The notes under the pieces: model-generated
Told to the model about the DNA's origin: nothing
What the model saw: the letters and a program-made list of their open reading frames with translations, nothing else
Databases searched by the model: none
From: Xylophilus sp.
GTDB taxonomy: Bacteria > Pseudomonadota > Gammaproteobacteria > Burkholderiales > Burkholderiaceae_C
Direction: 5' to 3'
Length of the DNA stretch: 64,000 nucleotides
Assembly: GCA_009914555.1 (NCBI GenBank)
Contig: WNDY01000018.1
Span: 1-64,000, forward strand
Shown: positions 52,769-64,000 of the stretch, piece after piece
Layout of the letters: each line of letters opens with the position of its first letter
How positions within the stretch are numbered: position 1 is the first letter of the stretch
Translations under genes and position numbers: made by a program

Positions 52769-53953
52769 TCAGATCCGCTCGAAAATGGCCGCGATGCCCT
52801 GACCGCCGCCGATGCACATCGTGACCAGGGCGTAGCGGCCCTGGATGCGCTGCAGCTCGTGCAGCGCCTTGACCGTGATCACCGCGCCGGTCGCACCGAT
52901 CGGGTGGCCCAGCGAGATGCCCGAACCGTTGGGGTTGACCTTGGCCGGATCGAGGTCCAGGTCGCGCGTGACGGCGCAGGCCTGGGCGGCGAAGGCTTCG
53001 TTGGCCTCGATCACGTCGAGATCGGCGACGCTCAGGCCGGCCTTCTCCAGCGCCTTGCGGGTGGCCGGCACCGGGCCGATGCCCATGTAGCGCGGCTCTA
53101 CGCCGGCGTGGGCGTACGAGACCAGCCGCGCCAGCGGCTTCAGGCCGCGGCGCTGCGCTTGCGACCGCTCGACCAGCACGAGGGCGGCGGCCGCATCGTT
53201 GATGCCCGAGGCGTTGCCGGCGGTGACCGTGCCGCCGTCCTTCTTGAACACCGGCTTGAGCTTGCCCAGGTCGGCCTCGGTGGCGCCGGGGCGGAAGTGC
53301 TCGTCGGTGTCGAACACGGTCTCGCCCTTGCGGGTCTTGAGCGTGACCGGGACGATCTGGTCCTTGAAGTAGCCGGCCAGCGTGGCGCGCTCGGCCCGGT
53401 TGTGGCTGGTGACGGCCAGACGGTCCTGCTCCTCGCGGGTGATGCCCCACCTGGCGGCGATGTTCTCGGCCGTCACGCCCATGTGGATGTTCTCGAACGG
53501 GTCGTGCAGCGCGCCGATCATCATGTCCACGAGCGCCGCATCGCCCATGCGCGCGCCCCAGCGGGCCGACGGCAGGGCATAGGGCACGCGGCTCATGTTC
53601 TCGGCGCCGCCGGCGACCGCGATGTCGGTGTCGCCGAGCAGGATGGTCTGGGCTGCCGAGACGACGGCCTGCAGCCCGGAGCCGCAGAGCCGGTTGACGT
53701 TGAAGGCCGGTGTGGATTCGGCGCAGCCGCCCTCGATGGCCGCCACGCGCGAGAGGTACAGGTCGCGCGGCTCGGTGTTGACGACGTGGCCGAAGACCAC
53801 GTGCCCGACGTCGCCGGCGGGAACTTTGGCGCGCTCGAGCGCGGCGCGCAGCACGAGGCTGGCAAGGGCGGTGGTGGGCGTGTCCTTGAGGCTGCCGCCG
53901 AAGGTTCCGATGGCGGTGCGCACACCGCTGGCAATGACGACTTCACGTGACAT
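52769..53953 (-). CDS. phaA: Acetyl-CoA acetyltransferase (beta-ketothiolase)
   Basis: 394 aa. Nucleophile Cys in [27 protein letters not shown] with the catalytic His, and C-terminal [15 protein letters not shown] with the acid/base Cys. It condenses two acetyl-CoA to acetoacetyl-CoA (for polyhydroxybutyrate or ketogenesis) or runs in reverse. No phaB or phaC is next to it, so phaA is used as the closest symbol; atoB is equally possible. Confidence 0.88.
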   Translation of the reverse strand: MSREVVIASGVRTAIGTFGGSLKDTPTTALASLVLRAALERAKVPAGDVGHVVFGHVVNTEPRDLYLSRVAAIEGGCAESTPAFNVNRLCGSGLQAVVSAAQTILLGDTDIAVAGGAENMSRVPYALPSARWGARMGDAALVDMMIGALHDPFENIHMGVTAENIAARWGITREEQDRLAVTSHNRAERATLAGYFKDQIVPVTLKTRKGETVFDTDEHFRPGATEADLGKLKPVFKKDGGTVTAGNASGINDAAAALVLVERSQAQRRGLKPLARLVSYAHAGVEPRYMGIGPVPATRKALEKAGLSVADLDVIEANEAFAAQACAVTRDLDLDPAKVNPNGSGISLGHPIGATGAVITVKALHELQRIQGRYALVTMCIGGGQGIAAIFERI

Positions 53954-54073
53954 GGTTGACCTGGCTTCCTGAGTTGAATAGGCCCGCATCCACGCGCGAG
54001 CGCTTCGGGCATCTTACGGCGGAAAGGTGCGGCGGTCGCCGGAAGACCCACGCGAACGCACGGAATTCACGGA

Positions 54074-54134
54074 TGGAGTATGGGCTCACAGCGCCTTTAG
54101 AACAAGCGCTATCGATATGTTCACTGGGGAGTAT
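54074..54134 (+). repeat. 53-bp paired GTAT element, copy D (between thiolase and rluA)
   Basis: TGGAGTAT (54074-54081) and GGGAGTAT (54127-54134), TAT-to-TAT 53 bp, around an AGCGCCTT/AAGCGCT hairpin with one bulge. Its second copy encodes, on the other strand, the last residues and stop of rluA (YTPQ). Confidence 0.85.
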
Positions 54135-54786
54135 ATGGTCCGAAGGGGGCCGGACTCGTGAAGGCGAGGGCAGCGCCGCCGGCCGGATGGGGCAGGCCGA
54201 GCACGGTGGCGTGCAGGCACAGCCGCGCCGCCGCGGACCGCGCGGCGGCGTCGCCGTACAGCGCATCGCCGAGGATCGGATGGCCGATGGCCAGCAGGTG
54301 GACGCGCAGCTGGTGCGAGCGGCCGGTGACCGGCTCCAGCTCCAGCAGACTGCGCCGGCGCGCCGTGTCGGCGGCCAGCAGCCGCCAGCGCGTGCAGCTG
54401 GGCTTGCCGGCGTCGAAGTCCACCTTCTGCAGCGGCCGGTTCGGCCAGTCGGCGATGAGCGGCAGGTCGATCTCCTGCCACGCGCCGGGCTCGGCCGCGA
54501 CCACGCCCTGCACCAGGGCCCGGTAGCGCTTGTGCACGCGGCGGGTGGCGAAGGCTTCGCTCAGCGTTCGCTGCGCCGGCAGGCCGCGGGCCATGGCGAT
54601 CAGGCCGGAGGTCGCCATGTCGAGCCGGTGCACCACCAGCGCGTCGGGCCAGCGGGCCTGCGCGCGCGCGGCCAGGCAGTCGGCCTTGCCGGCGCCGCGG
54701 CCGGGCACGGAGAGCTGGCCCGAGGGTTTGTCGAAGACCAGAAGTGCGTCGTCGGCGTGCACCACGGCCAGCTGGTCCGTGCTCAT
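54121..54786 (-). CDS. rluA: Dual-specificity RNA pseudouridine synthase RluA
   Basis: 221 aa, close in length to E. coli RluA (219). Catalytic VHRLDMATSGLIAMA, then DLPLIADWPNRPLQKVDFDAGKP and GRSHQLRVHLLAIGHPILGDALYG. It makes pseudouridine at 23S rRNA position 746 and tRNA position 32 in E. coli. Its ATG overlaps the TGA of the histidine kinase gene upstream (ATGA). The C-terminus is formed by copy D of the dispersed element. Confidence 0.93.
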   Translation of the reverse strand: MSTDQLAVVHADDALLVFDKPSGQLSVPGRGAGKADCLAARAQARWPDALVVHRLDMATSGLIAMARGLPAQRTLSEAFATRRVHKRYRALVQGVVAAEPGAWQEIDLPLIADWPNRPLQKVDFDAGKPSCTRWRLLAADTARRRSLLELEPVTGRSHQLRVHLLAIGHPILGDALYGDAAARSAAARLCLHATVLGLPHPAGGAALAFTSPAPFGPYTPQ

Positions 54787-56942
54787 CGCGCGGTCAGCCG
54801 CTCGACCGTGGCGCAGAGCTCCTCGACGTCGTCGGGCTTGTGGATCAGCGCGCTGGCACCTTCGGCGCGGGCGGCCTCCTCGATCTCGGCCGTGATGTAG
54901 CCCGAGGCCAGCGCCACCGGCAGGTCGGCGCGGATGGCATGCGCCGCGCGCAGCAGGTCGATGCCGCTGTAGCCCGGCATGTTGTAGTCGGTGACCAGCA
55001 GGTCGTAGTCGGCCGGCGCGGCGCGCAGCGCGTCGGCCGCGGCATGCGGATCGCTGAAGCCGCTGACGGTGTAGCCGCGCCGGCGCAGCAGGCGCTGCAC
55101 CAGGAAGACCAGGGCCTCGTCGTCGTCCACGTACATCACGTGCCGGCCGGCGCCCGCCTGGGGCGCGGCGGCCGGCGGCGCGGGCGGCATCGGCGCGGGC
55201 GCGGGCGGCGGCACCGGGCCGGCATAGCCCTCGGCCGGGAAATAGAGCGTGAAGATGCTGCCCTGGCCCGGTTCGCGCCAGACGTCGGCCGCGCCCTCGT
55301 GCGAGCGCATCACGCCGTGCACCACGGCCAGGCCGAGGCCGGTGCCCTGGCCGACGGGCTTGGTGGTGAAGAAGGGCTCGAAGATGCGGTCCAGCCGGTC
55401 GGCCGGGATGCCCGAGCCGTTGTCGCGCACGGCCACGGCCACGTAGCGGCCCGGCCGCAGGCCCAGGCGGCTGCACAGGTCCGAGTCGGGCACCACGCAG
55501 GACGCCTCGAAGATGACGGTGCCGCGCCCGCCCTCGACCGCATGGATGGCGTTGGTGCCCAGGTTGAGCAGGGCCTGCTCCAGCTGGGTGGCGTCGGCCA
55601 GCACCGGCGGCAGGTCGTCCTCGATCTGCAGCTGCAGCGTGATGCGCGGCGGCAGCGTCACCCGCAGCAGCCGGCCGGTGGACAGCAGCACGTCGGCCAG
55701 CTGCAGCGGCGTGCGCTGCACCGGCTCGTTGCGGCTGAAGGTGAGGATCTGGCGCACCAGGTCGCGCGCGCGGCGGCCGGCCTTGTCGATCTCGGCCAGG
55801 CTTTCGTGGGACGGCGTGCCGGGCGCCACATCGGCCATGGCCAGCGCGGCGTTGCCGAGGATGGCGCTGAGGATGTTGTTGAAGTCGTGCGCGATGCCGC
55901 CGGCCATGGTGCCCACGGCCTGCATCTTCTGCGACTCGCGCAACTGCTGCTCCAGCAGGTTGCGATGGGCCTCGGCCTTCTTGGGGCCGGTCAGGTCGCG
56001 GGCGAAGACGGTGGTGGTCTCGCCCTCGGCATGGCGTTCGAACGAGACGCTGACCTCCACCGCCAGTTCGCGGCCGGTGGCGGTGCGCGCCGTCATCTCG
56101 CCGAGCACGGCCTGGGTGGTCAGCTGGGCGAAGGCCAGCGCCTGGGCGGCTTCCGGCAGGAAGCGTTCAAGCCGGCTGCCGAGCGCCTCGGAGGCCACGC
56201 ACTGGAACAGCGCCGACGCGGTCGGGTTGAACACCGTGATGCGCTGGTGCTGGTCGACGCAGATGATGGCGTCGAGTGCCGAGTTGATGACGGCCTCCAG
56301 CCGCCGCTCGCTGGCGTGCAGCTGCTCGTTGCGCTGCTGCAGCGCGGCGGCGCTTTCCATCAGCGCGCGGCGCTCGGCCAGCAGCGGCCCCTGGTCGATC
56401 ACCGCGCAGATGTACTGGAGCAGCGGCTCCATGTCGTCCTGCGGCGTTTCGATGCGTGCGATCAGCAGGTCGCCCATCAGCGCCTGGCGCGGGCCGATGG
56501 CGAAGACCACCTCGGTCGCCTCGCCGCGGCCCTGGCTGCGGGCGTCGGCAAAGGCGCGCTCGACCTGCGCGGTGTGCCGCGGATCGACGAAGGGCATCAG
56601 CGAGACCAGCGCCCGGTCCTGCTCGGTGGGCTGGAAGCGCCGGTGCGCGGTCGGGTTGGCCTGGACGACCATGTCGTGCTCGTCCACCATCATGAGCGGC
56701 AGCGGCACGCCGGAGAACAGGGTCTCGAACCGCTCGGAGGCCGCCTCGGTCGTGGCCTGGCTGTAGCGCAGGATCTTGTTCTGCGCCTCCAGCTCGGTCT
56801 GGTAGGCCTTGAGGTCCTCCACCAGCTGGGTCAGCAGCTTGTCGCCGGCGCGCCGGCCGATGCCGCGGCGCTCCACCAGCGGCAGCAGGGCCATGCCTTC
56901 GCCGGAAGCGGGCGGCGGCGAGGGCGGCAGGGGTTCGGACAT
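54783..56942 (-). CDS. Hybrid histidine kinase with PAS domains and receiver
   Basis: 719 aa, no membrane segment. N-terminal coiled coil, two PAS-like domains (about 70-180 and 213-320), DHp motif GGIAHDFNNILSAILGN with H352, ATPase domain (NLGTNAIHAV, DNGSGIPADR, GQGTGLGLAVVHG), Pro/Ala linker, and C-terminal receiver (about 605-719) with YVDDDEALVF and VTDYNMPGYSG carrying the phospho-acceptor Asp. No output domain is fused, so signal must pass to another protein. It overlaps rluA by 4 bp; that coupling has no obvious functional reason. Confidence 0.92.
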   Translation of the reverse strand: MSEPLPPSPPPASGEGMALLPLVERRGIGRRAGDKLLTQLVEDLKAYQTELEAQNKILRYSQATTEAASERFETLFSGVPLPLMMVDEHDMVVQANPTAHRRFQPTEQDRALVSLMPFVDPRHTAQVERAFADARSQGRGEATEVVFAIGPRQALMGDLLIARIETPQDDMEPLLQYICAVIDQGPLLAERRALMESAAALQQRNEQLHASERRLEAVINSALDAIICVDQHQRITVFNPTASALFQCVASEALGSRLERFLPEAAQALAFAQLTTQAVLGEMTARTATGRELAVEVSVSFERHAEGETTTVFARDLTGPKKAEAHRNLLEQQLRESQKMQAVGTMAGGIAHDFNNILSAILGNAALAMADVAPGTPSHESLAEIDKAGRRARDLVRQILTFSRNEPVQRTPLQLADVLLSTGRLLRVTLPPRITLQLQIEDDLPPVLADATQLEQALLNLGTNAIHAVEGGRGTVIFEASCVVPDSDLCSRLGLRPGRYVAVAVRDNGSGIPADRLDRIFEPFFTTKPVGQGTGLGLAVVHGVMRSHEGAADVWREPGQGSIFTLYFPAEGYAGPVPPPAPAPMPPAPPAAAPQAGAGRHVMYVDDDEALVFLVQRLLRRRGYTVSGFSDPHAAADALRAAPADYDLLVTDYNMPGYSGIDLLRAAHAIRADLPVALASGYITAEIEEAARAEGASALIHKPDDVEELCATVERLTAR

Positions 56943-56970
56943 GCGGCGAGTGTAGGGCCCGCGCGGCGGC

Positions 56971-59832
<2,862 letters not shown>

Positions 59833-59845
59833 GGCGGCTCGGGGT

Positions 59846-60130
59846 TCAGGCAGGGGTGCGGATTCGTCCGTGCGCCCGCAGGACACGGATGGCTTCCACC
59901 GTGGCGATGCCACGCCATTCGGACACGGCGGCGGCGCCCGGCGGCGTCCAGTCGATGGGCCAGCCGCCATCGGGCTGCTGACGCGATTCGAGGTGGTCGA
60001 GCGCTGCCCGGATGGCGTCCAGCGCGTAGCCGAAGCCGCCGTCGGCGTTCTGGTACGCGCCGAGCGCCCGCAGCAGCGGCTCCTTCGCGCGCCATCGAGC
60101 AGCCTGGCCAGGGCGGGGCGGATGTGCCAT
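59846..60130 (-). pseudogene. Internally deleted prenyltransferase/terpene-cyclase-like remnant
   Basis: 94 codons inside the glycine operon. The N-terminal part ([26 protein letters not shown]) resembles the start, and the rest ([20 protein letters not shown], then [20 protein letters not shown]) the end, of about 300-aa hypothetical proteins with alpha/alpha-toroid repeats that I recall from actinobacteria and proteobacteria. The middle roughly 200 residues appear deleted in frame. The ORF is open and lies between gcvH and gcvP (31 and 13 bp gaps), so it is probably still translated. Could instead be a genuine small protein. Confidence 0.55.
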
Positions 60131-60161
60131 GGTGCACGTGCTCACCGGCGGCGCGCCTTCT

Positions 60162-60542
60162 TCAGGACGCGCTCTTGACGAACTCGGCATAGCCGGGCTC
60201 GTCGAGCAGCGTGCCGAACTCGTCCGGCGCCGACGGACGGACCCTGAAGAACCAGCCTGCGCCCAGCGGGTCGGAGTTGGCCAGCGACGGATCGTTGCGC
60301 AGGCCCTCGTTCACCTCGGTCACCTCGCCCGACAGCGGCGCGTAGACGTCGGCCGCGGCCTTGACCGACTCGACCACACCGGCCACCTCGCCGGCCGCGA
60401 GCACGCGGCCGACCTCGGGCAGGTCCACGAACACCACGTCGCCGAGCGCGTCCTGGGCATGGACGGTGATGCCGATGGTGGCGATGCCGTCGGCGCCGGT
60501 CTCGACCCATTCGTGCTCGCGGGAATACTTCTTGTCGCTCAT
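60162..60542 (-). CDS. gcvH: Glycine cleavage system H protein
   Basis: 126 aa. Lipoylation lysine K61 in GVVESVKAAADVYAP. N-terminal KYSREHEWVE and C-terminal GAGWFFRVRP are typical. It shuttles the aminomethyl group between GcvP, GcvT and the L protein. Copy C of the dispersed element lies in the 82-bp gap to gcvT. Confidence 0.97.
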   Translation of the reverse strand: MSDKKYSREHEWVETGADGIATIGITVHAQDALGDVVFVDLPEVGRVLAAGEVAGVVESVKAAADVYAPLSGEVTEVNEGLRNDPSLANSDPLGAGWFFRVRPSAPDEFGTLLDEPGYAEFVKSAS

Positions 60543-60579
60543 CGAAAACGCTCCGTCTGTGTGGATGGGATAGGGATGT

Positions 60580-60640
60580 GGGAGTATGCCCTGGCAGCGG
60601 GCGGATTTCGCTCGCTGCCGGCGGTCACCCTCGGTAGTAT
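60580..60640 (+). repeat. 53-bp paired GTAT element, copy C (gcvT-gcvH gap)
   Basis: GGGAGTAT (60580-60587) and GGTAGTAT (60633-60640), TAT-to-TAT 53 bp, around a GGCAGCG/CGCTGCC hairpin. On the minus strand it forms the last residues of gcvT (RYYRG) and its stop, and most of the gcvH leader. Confidence 0.85.
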
Positions 60641-61755
60641 CTGGTCGGCACGAAGGGCGTGGCGCGCACTTCCAGCGGTACGCGCCGGCCGCGCACCGAT
60701 GCATCGACGCGCCTGCCCGGCGCGGCGAACCGGGGTTCCACGGAGGCCAGGGCGATCGGGATGCCGAGCGTGGGCGAGGGCAGGCCGCTGGTCACGCGGC
60801 CTACGGTACGCCCCGCCGCATCGAGCAGCTGGGCCGGCTCGCGCACCGGCACTCTGTCGAGGCCGGCCAGGCCCACGCGCACATGCGCCAGCTGCTGCTG
60901 CGCCTCCAGCTCGGCCAGCACCCGGCCCGCGCCGGGAAAGCCGCCGGCCCGCGCGCCGCCCGGGCGCCGCACCTTCTGAATCGCCCAGCCGAGCGCCGCC
61001 TCGGCCGGCGTCGTGGTCGCGTTGATGTCGTTGCCGTAGAGGCAGAGCCCGGCCTCCAGCCGCAGCGAATTGCGCGCGCCCAGCCCGGCCGGCGCCACGC
61101 CAGGCTGGGCCAGCAGGGCGCGGGCCAGCGCATCGGCCCGGCCGGCCGGCACCGAGATCTCGAAGCCGTCCTCGCCGGTGTAGCCGCTGCGGGTGACGTA
61201 GCAGTCCGCGCCGTCGAGCGTGAAGAAGCCGCCGCGCAGGAAGCGCAGCCCGGCCGCGCCGGGCGCCAGCCGCGCCAGCGCCCCGGCCGCGAGCGGGCCC
61301 TGCAGCGCGAGCAGCGCCTGCTGCGGCAGCGGCTCGACGGCGCAGGCCGCGCCGATGCGCTGCCGGATATGCGCCAGGTCGGCCTGCCTGCAGGCGCCGT
61401 TGACCACCAGCAGCAGGTCGCCGCCGCGCTGCACCACCATCAGGTCGTCGAGGATGCCGCCGTCGTCGGCCAGCAGCAGGCCGTAGCGCTGCTGGCCCGT
61501 CGCCAGGCCCAGGATGTCCTGCGGCAGCAGCGTCTCCAGCGCCGCGGCGGCCTGCGGTCCGTGCAGCCGGATCTGACCCATGTGGGAAACGTCGAACAGG
61601 CTCGCGGCCTCGCGGGTGTGGCGGTGCTCGGCCAGCAGCCCGGCCGAGTACTGCACCGGCAGTTCGTAGCCGGCGAACGGCACCAGGCGGGCGCCCAGTT
61701 CGTGGTGCAGCGCGTGCAGCGGCGTGCGCAGAAGGGCTTCGGCGGCGGATGACAT
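60625..61755 (-). CDS. gcvT: Aminomethyltransferase (glycine cleavage T protein)
   Basis: 376 aa. TPLHALHHELGARLVPFAGYELPVQYSAGLLAEH at the start, then DVSHMGQIRLHGP, SGYTGEDGFEISVP, NSLRLEAGLCLYGNDI and TSGLPSPTLGIPIALA. It releases ammonia and transfers the one-carbon unit to tetrahydrofolate. First gene of the operon; no glycine riboswitch is recognisable upstream. ATG 61755 is preferred; an in-frame ATG at 61767 adds four residues. The C-terminus overlaps copy C of the dispersed element. Confidence 0.96.
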   Translation of the reverse strand: MSSAAEALLRTPLHALHHELGARLVPFAGYELPVQYSAGLLAEHRHTREAASLFDVSHMGQIRLHGPQAAAALETLLPQDILGLATGQQRYGLLLADDGGILDDLMVVQRGGDLLLVVNGACRQADLAHIRQRIGAACAVEPLPQQALLALQGPLAAGALARLAPGAAGLRFLRGGFFTLDGADCYVTRSGYTGEDGFEISVPAGRADALARALLAQPGVAPAGLGARNSLRLEAGLCLYGNDINATTTPAEAALGWAIQKVRRPGGARAGGFPGAGRVLAELEAQQQLAHVRVGLAGLDRVPVREPAQLLDAAGRTVGRVTSGLPSPTLGIPIALASVEPRFAAPGRRVDASVRGRRVPLEVRATPFVPTRYYRG

Positions 61756-61967
61756 GGGAGGCTCCATGAAAACGGCAACGAACACTGCGCCGGAGCGCGC
61801 CTGCCTGACTGCGGGCCAGTATAGCCACGCATGCGAGGCCTGTTCACCATCGCCGCGCTGCTGGTCGCGCCGGCCATCGTGGCGCTGCTGGCCCGCCGCC
61901 AGGCCGCGCCTCAGGCTCCGCCCGCCGCTGCCCGAAGACGCCCGCTGAGCCTGCCAGAATCGGGCGG

Positions 61968-63269
61968 ATGCCCGCGCCCGCCATCCCCGCATCCGAACCT
62001 CCCCTGCCCGACGACAGCCGCTACATGGCGCTGGCACTGGCCGAGGCCCGCGCCGCCGCCGCGGCCGGCGAGGTGCCCGTGGGCGCCGTCGTGGTGCGCG
62101 ACGGCCGGGTCATCGCCACCGGCCGCAACGCGCCCATCGCCACGGCCGACCCGACCGCCCATGCCGAGATCGTCGCCCTGCGGGCCGCGGCCGCCGCGCT
62201 CGGCAACTACCGGCTCGACGGCTGCACGCTCTACGTGACGCTGGAGCCCTGCGCCATGTGCAGCGGCGCCATGCTGCATGCGCGCGTGGCGCGGGTGGTC
62301 TACGGCGCGGCCGATCCCCGGACCGGCGCGGCCGGCTCGGTCGTCGACCTGTTCGGCGAGCCGCGGCTCAACCACCACACGCGCGTCGAAGGCGGCGTGG
62401 AGGCCGCGGCCTGCAGCGCGCTGCTCAGCGATTTCTTCCGTGCACGCCGTGCCGCGCCGTCCGCTGCCGCGCCGCTGCGGGAGGATGCGCTGCGCACCCC
62501 GGCCGGGCGGTTCGCGCCGGACGCCCATCTCCAGACCCTCGCCGCGCTGCCCGCGCTGGCCGGCCTGCAACTGGCCTGGAGCGACCTGCCGGGCCGCCGC
62601 GCCGCGGGCCCCGCCTGGCTCTGCCTGCATGCCGCGCCCGGCTGGGGCCATGATTTCTCCGCCGCCCTGCCCGTGCTGGCGCAGGGCGGGGCGCGCGTGG
62701 TCGTTCCCGACCTGCCGGGCTTCGGCCGCAGCGACAAGCCCAAGCGCGAATCGGCCCACAGTCTGGCCTGGCATGCCGAGGTACTGGCCCAGTTCGTCGA
62801 CCACCTGGGGCTGCGCGCCGCGGTGCTGCTGGCGCACCGCGGCGCGGCGGCGATCGCGCTCGCGCTGGTGGCGCAGCGGCCGGACGCCTTCGCCGGCCTG
62901 CTGCTGGCCGATCCGCGGCCGGCGCGCTGGCGCAGCGGCAGCGCGCTCGGCGCCCAGTGCGGCGGCGACCCGGCCTACGACGCGCCGTTCCCCGACAACG
63001 GCCACCGGGCCGCGCTGCGGGCCTTCGCCGCCATCGAAGCGGCACCGCCGGCGCCGCACGTCCAGGCGTTCTGGCGCGACGCATGGCGGGGCCGCAGCCT
63101 GGTGCTGGCCGCACCCGGCCGGGCGGCGGATGCAGCGGCGCAGGCCGTGGCCGCCGGCATCCGCGGCTGCCCGCCGCCCGAGCCCCTCGACGGCGCCGGC
63201 GCCCATCCACTGCCGGCCCGTGCGGCCGAGCGGGCTGTGGAATACTTTGCGCCTTTTTCCCCCTCCTGA
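61968..63269 (+). CDS. tadA: tRNA adenosine(34) deaminase fused to a degenerate alpha/beta-hydrolase domain
   Basis: 433 aa. Residues about 15-160 are TadA: zinc-site HAEIVAL and PCAMCSGAMLHARV, DLFGEPRLNHHTRVEGGV. It makes inosine at the wobble position of tRNA-Arg. Residues about 165-430 resemble haloalkane-dehalogenase-type alpha/beta hydrolases (LREDALRTPAGRF, CLHAAPGWGHDFSAALPVL, VVPDLPGFGRSDKPK, FVDHLGLRAAVLLAHRGAAA). The nucleophile elbow reads AHRGA, with Arg where Asp or Ser should be, so this domain is probably inactive. TadA alone is normally about 150-170 aa. No stop or frameshift separates the parts. Confidence 0.9.
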   Translation: MPAPAIPASEPPLPDDSRYMALALAEARAAAAAGEVPVGAVVVRDGRVIATGRNAPIATADPTAHAEIVALRAAAAALGNYRLDGCTLYVTLEPCAMCSGAMLHARVARVVYGAADPRTGAAGSVVDLFGEPRLNHHTRVEGGVEAAACSALLSDFFRARRAAPSAAAPLREDALRTPAGRFAPDAHLQTLAALPALAGLQLAWSDLPGRRAAGPAWLCLHAAPGWGHDFSAALPVLAQGGARVVVPDLPGFGRSDKPKRESAHSLAWHAEVLAQFVDHLGLRAAVLLAHRGAAAIALALVAQRPDAFAGLLLADPRPARWRSGSALGAQCGGDPAYDAPFPDNGHRAALRAFAAIEAAPPAPHVQAFWRDAWRGRSLVLAAPGRAADAAAQAVAAGIRGCPPPEPLDGAGAHPLPARAAERAVEYFAPFSPS

Positions 63270-63295
63270 TCCGGCCCCGTGGCCGGCCCGCACCT

Positions 63296-64000
63296 TTGTC
63301 CTCCCAGTACGACCACGCGCTTGGCCATGCCCGCTGCGGCCCCGGCTACCGTCCCCGGCATATCTACGTCTATTCGCCCTCGGGCGCGGTGCGCGACAAG
63401 GCCGCCTTCCGCCGCGGCGTCGCACGCCTGAAGGCGCTGGGCCACGAGGTCGAGGTCGATGCCGACGCGCTGGCCTCGCACACCCGCTTCGCCGGCGACG
63501 ACGCGACCCGGCTCGCGGCCATCCACCGCGCCGCCGCCAGCGGCGCCGACGTGGCCCTGGTCTCGCGCGGCGGCTACGGGCTCACGCGCCTGCTGCCGGC
63601 CATCCGCTACAAGGCGCTGGCCAAGGCGGTGGCTGGCGGTACGCAGTTCATCGGCTACAGCGACTTCACCGCGCTGCAGCTGGCGCTCTACGCCAAGACC
63701 GGCGCCGTGACCTGGGCCGGCCCGGAACTGGTGGGCGACTTCGGCACCGAAGCGGCGCCGGACGACATCATGGAAGCCTGCTTCGACGACCTGCTGACCG
63801 GCCACGGCGAAGGCAGCGGCTGGCGCCAGCACAAGGAGGCGAACCCGTCGCCCGACAAGTACATCCGCAAGGCCACGCTCTGGGGCGGCAACCTCGCGGT
63901 GCTGGCATCGCTGGTCGGCACGCCGTACCTGCCGCAGGTCAACGGCGGCGTGCTGTTCATCGAGGACGTGGGCGAGCAGCCGTACCGTATCGAGCGCCTG
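63296..64000 (+). CDS. ldcA: LD-carboxypeptidase (murein tetrapeptide carboxypeptidase), partial
   Basis: First 235 codons from a probable TTG at 63296; the gene runs off the window. Recognisable: HIYVYSPSGAVRDKAAFRRGVARL, DVALVSRGGYGLTRLLPAIRY, nucleophile-elbow FIGYSDFTALQLALYAKTG with the catalytic Ser, and LWGGNLAVLASLVGTPYLPQ. It removes the terminal D-Ala from murein tetrapeptides during wall recycling. No ATG or GTG fits the family start, hence TTG; the start is uncertain. It follows tadA by 26 bp. Confidence 0.9.
   Translation, partial: MSSQYDHALGHARCGPGYRPRHIYVYSPSGAVRDKAAFRRGVARLKALGHEVEVDADALASHTRFAGDDATRLAAIHRAAASGADVALVSRGGYGLTRLLPAIRYKALAKAVAGGTQFIGYSDFTALQLALYAKTGAVTWAGPELVGDFGTEAAPDDIMEACFDDLLTGHGEGSGWRQHKEANPSPDKYIRKATLWGGNLAVLASLVGTPYLPQVNGGVLFIEDVGEQPYRIERL

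Noticed and set aside
61755-61967. A glycine riboswitch upstream of gcvT, and a short membrane-peptide ORF from 61831
   Set aside because: No tandem glycine aptamer motifs can be found in this gap. The ORF continues as a shadow of tadA and has no ribosome site or family match.

Overview
The window is about 68% GC and looks like the chromosome of a Burkholderiales betaproteobacterium, most likely Comamonadaceae. Support for this: the pstSCAB-phoU-phoB-phoR order, trxA next to rho on the opposite strand from addB-addA, dnaX-ybaB-recR, gcvT-gcvH-gcvP, a TadA fused to a hydrolase-like domain, and two families of short GC-rich intergenic repeats. I cannot name a genus. No phage, insertion sequence, integrase or CRISPR array is visible.

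Layout. 1-1400: a tRNA-Leu(UAA) gene split by a 231-nt group I intron, a nuclease/transposase remnant and a small DNA-binding-like protein. 1449-4260: exopolyphosphatase (ppx) behind a periplasmic binding protein that has its own Pho box. 4390-9405: a sulfur operon (sulfonate-type ABC transporter, triple rhodanese, DszC/SfnB-like flavin enzyme). 9490-16460: the complete phosphate uptake and sensing locus. 16447-19970: MATE exporter, ArnT-like glycosyltransferase and ribosomal protein L31 type B, all on the minus strand. 20086-25658: sbcD-sbcC and an autoregulated merR-type pair. 25957-35313: rho, trxA, addB, addA and a flavoprotein. 35347-38736: 4.5S RNA, dnaX with a nine-A slippage site, ybaB, recR. 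38845-43579: binding protein, mltD, gloB, methyltransferase, rnhA. 43615-48648: a GGDEF sensor, mobA and moaA, joined by repeat-encoded peptides with ATGA overlaps. 48752-50999: a Fur-box-preceded orf-sodA and a ZIP transporter. 50996-56942: TauE/SafE, LysR, thiolase, rluA and a hybrid histidine kinase. 56971-61755: the glycine cleavage operon. 61968-64000: tadA fusion and the start of ldcA.

Themes. Phosphate: ppx, a Pho-box-controlled binding protein, pst, phoU and phoBR lie within 16 kb and probably form one regulon. Double-strand-break processing: SbcCD, AddAB, RecR and RNase HI. Sulfur scavenging: ssuABC-like transport with rhodanese and a desulfurising flavoenzyme.

Most unusual signal. 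A short dispersed element occurs about 12 times. It consists of two direct copies of a GGGAGTAT/GGGGGTAT-like octamer whose TAT triplets are 53 bp apart (54 in two copies), usually around a small inverted repeat. Copies sit at gene ends, where they supply stop codons and C-terminal residues, at gene starts, and in frame inside coding sequences (addA, mltD, ssuC). I know of no description of it, but I could not search. A second family encodes short ARPPEGA-type peptides whose start and stop codons overlap those of the flanking genes, linking moaA, mobA and the GGDEF gene by apparent translational coupling.
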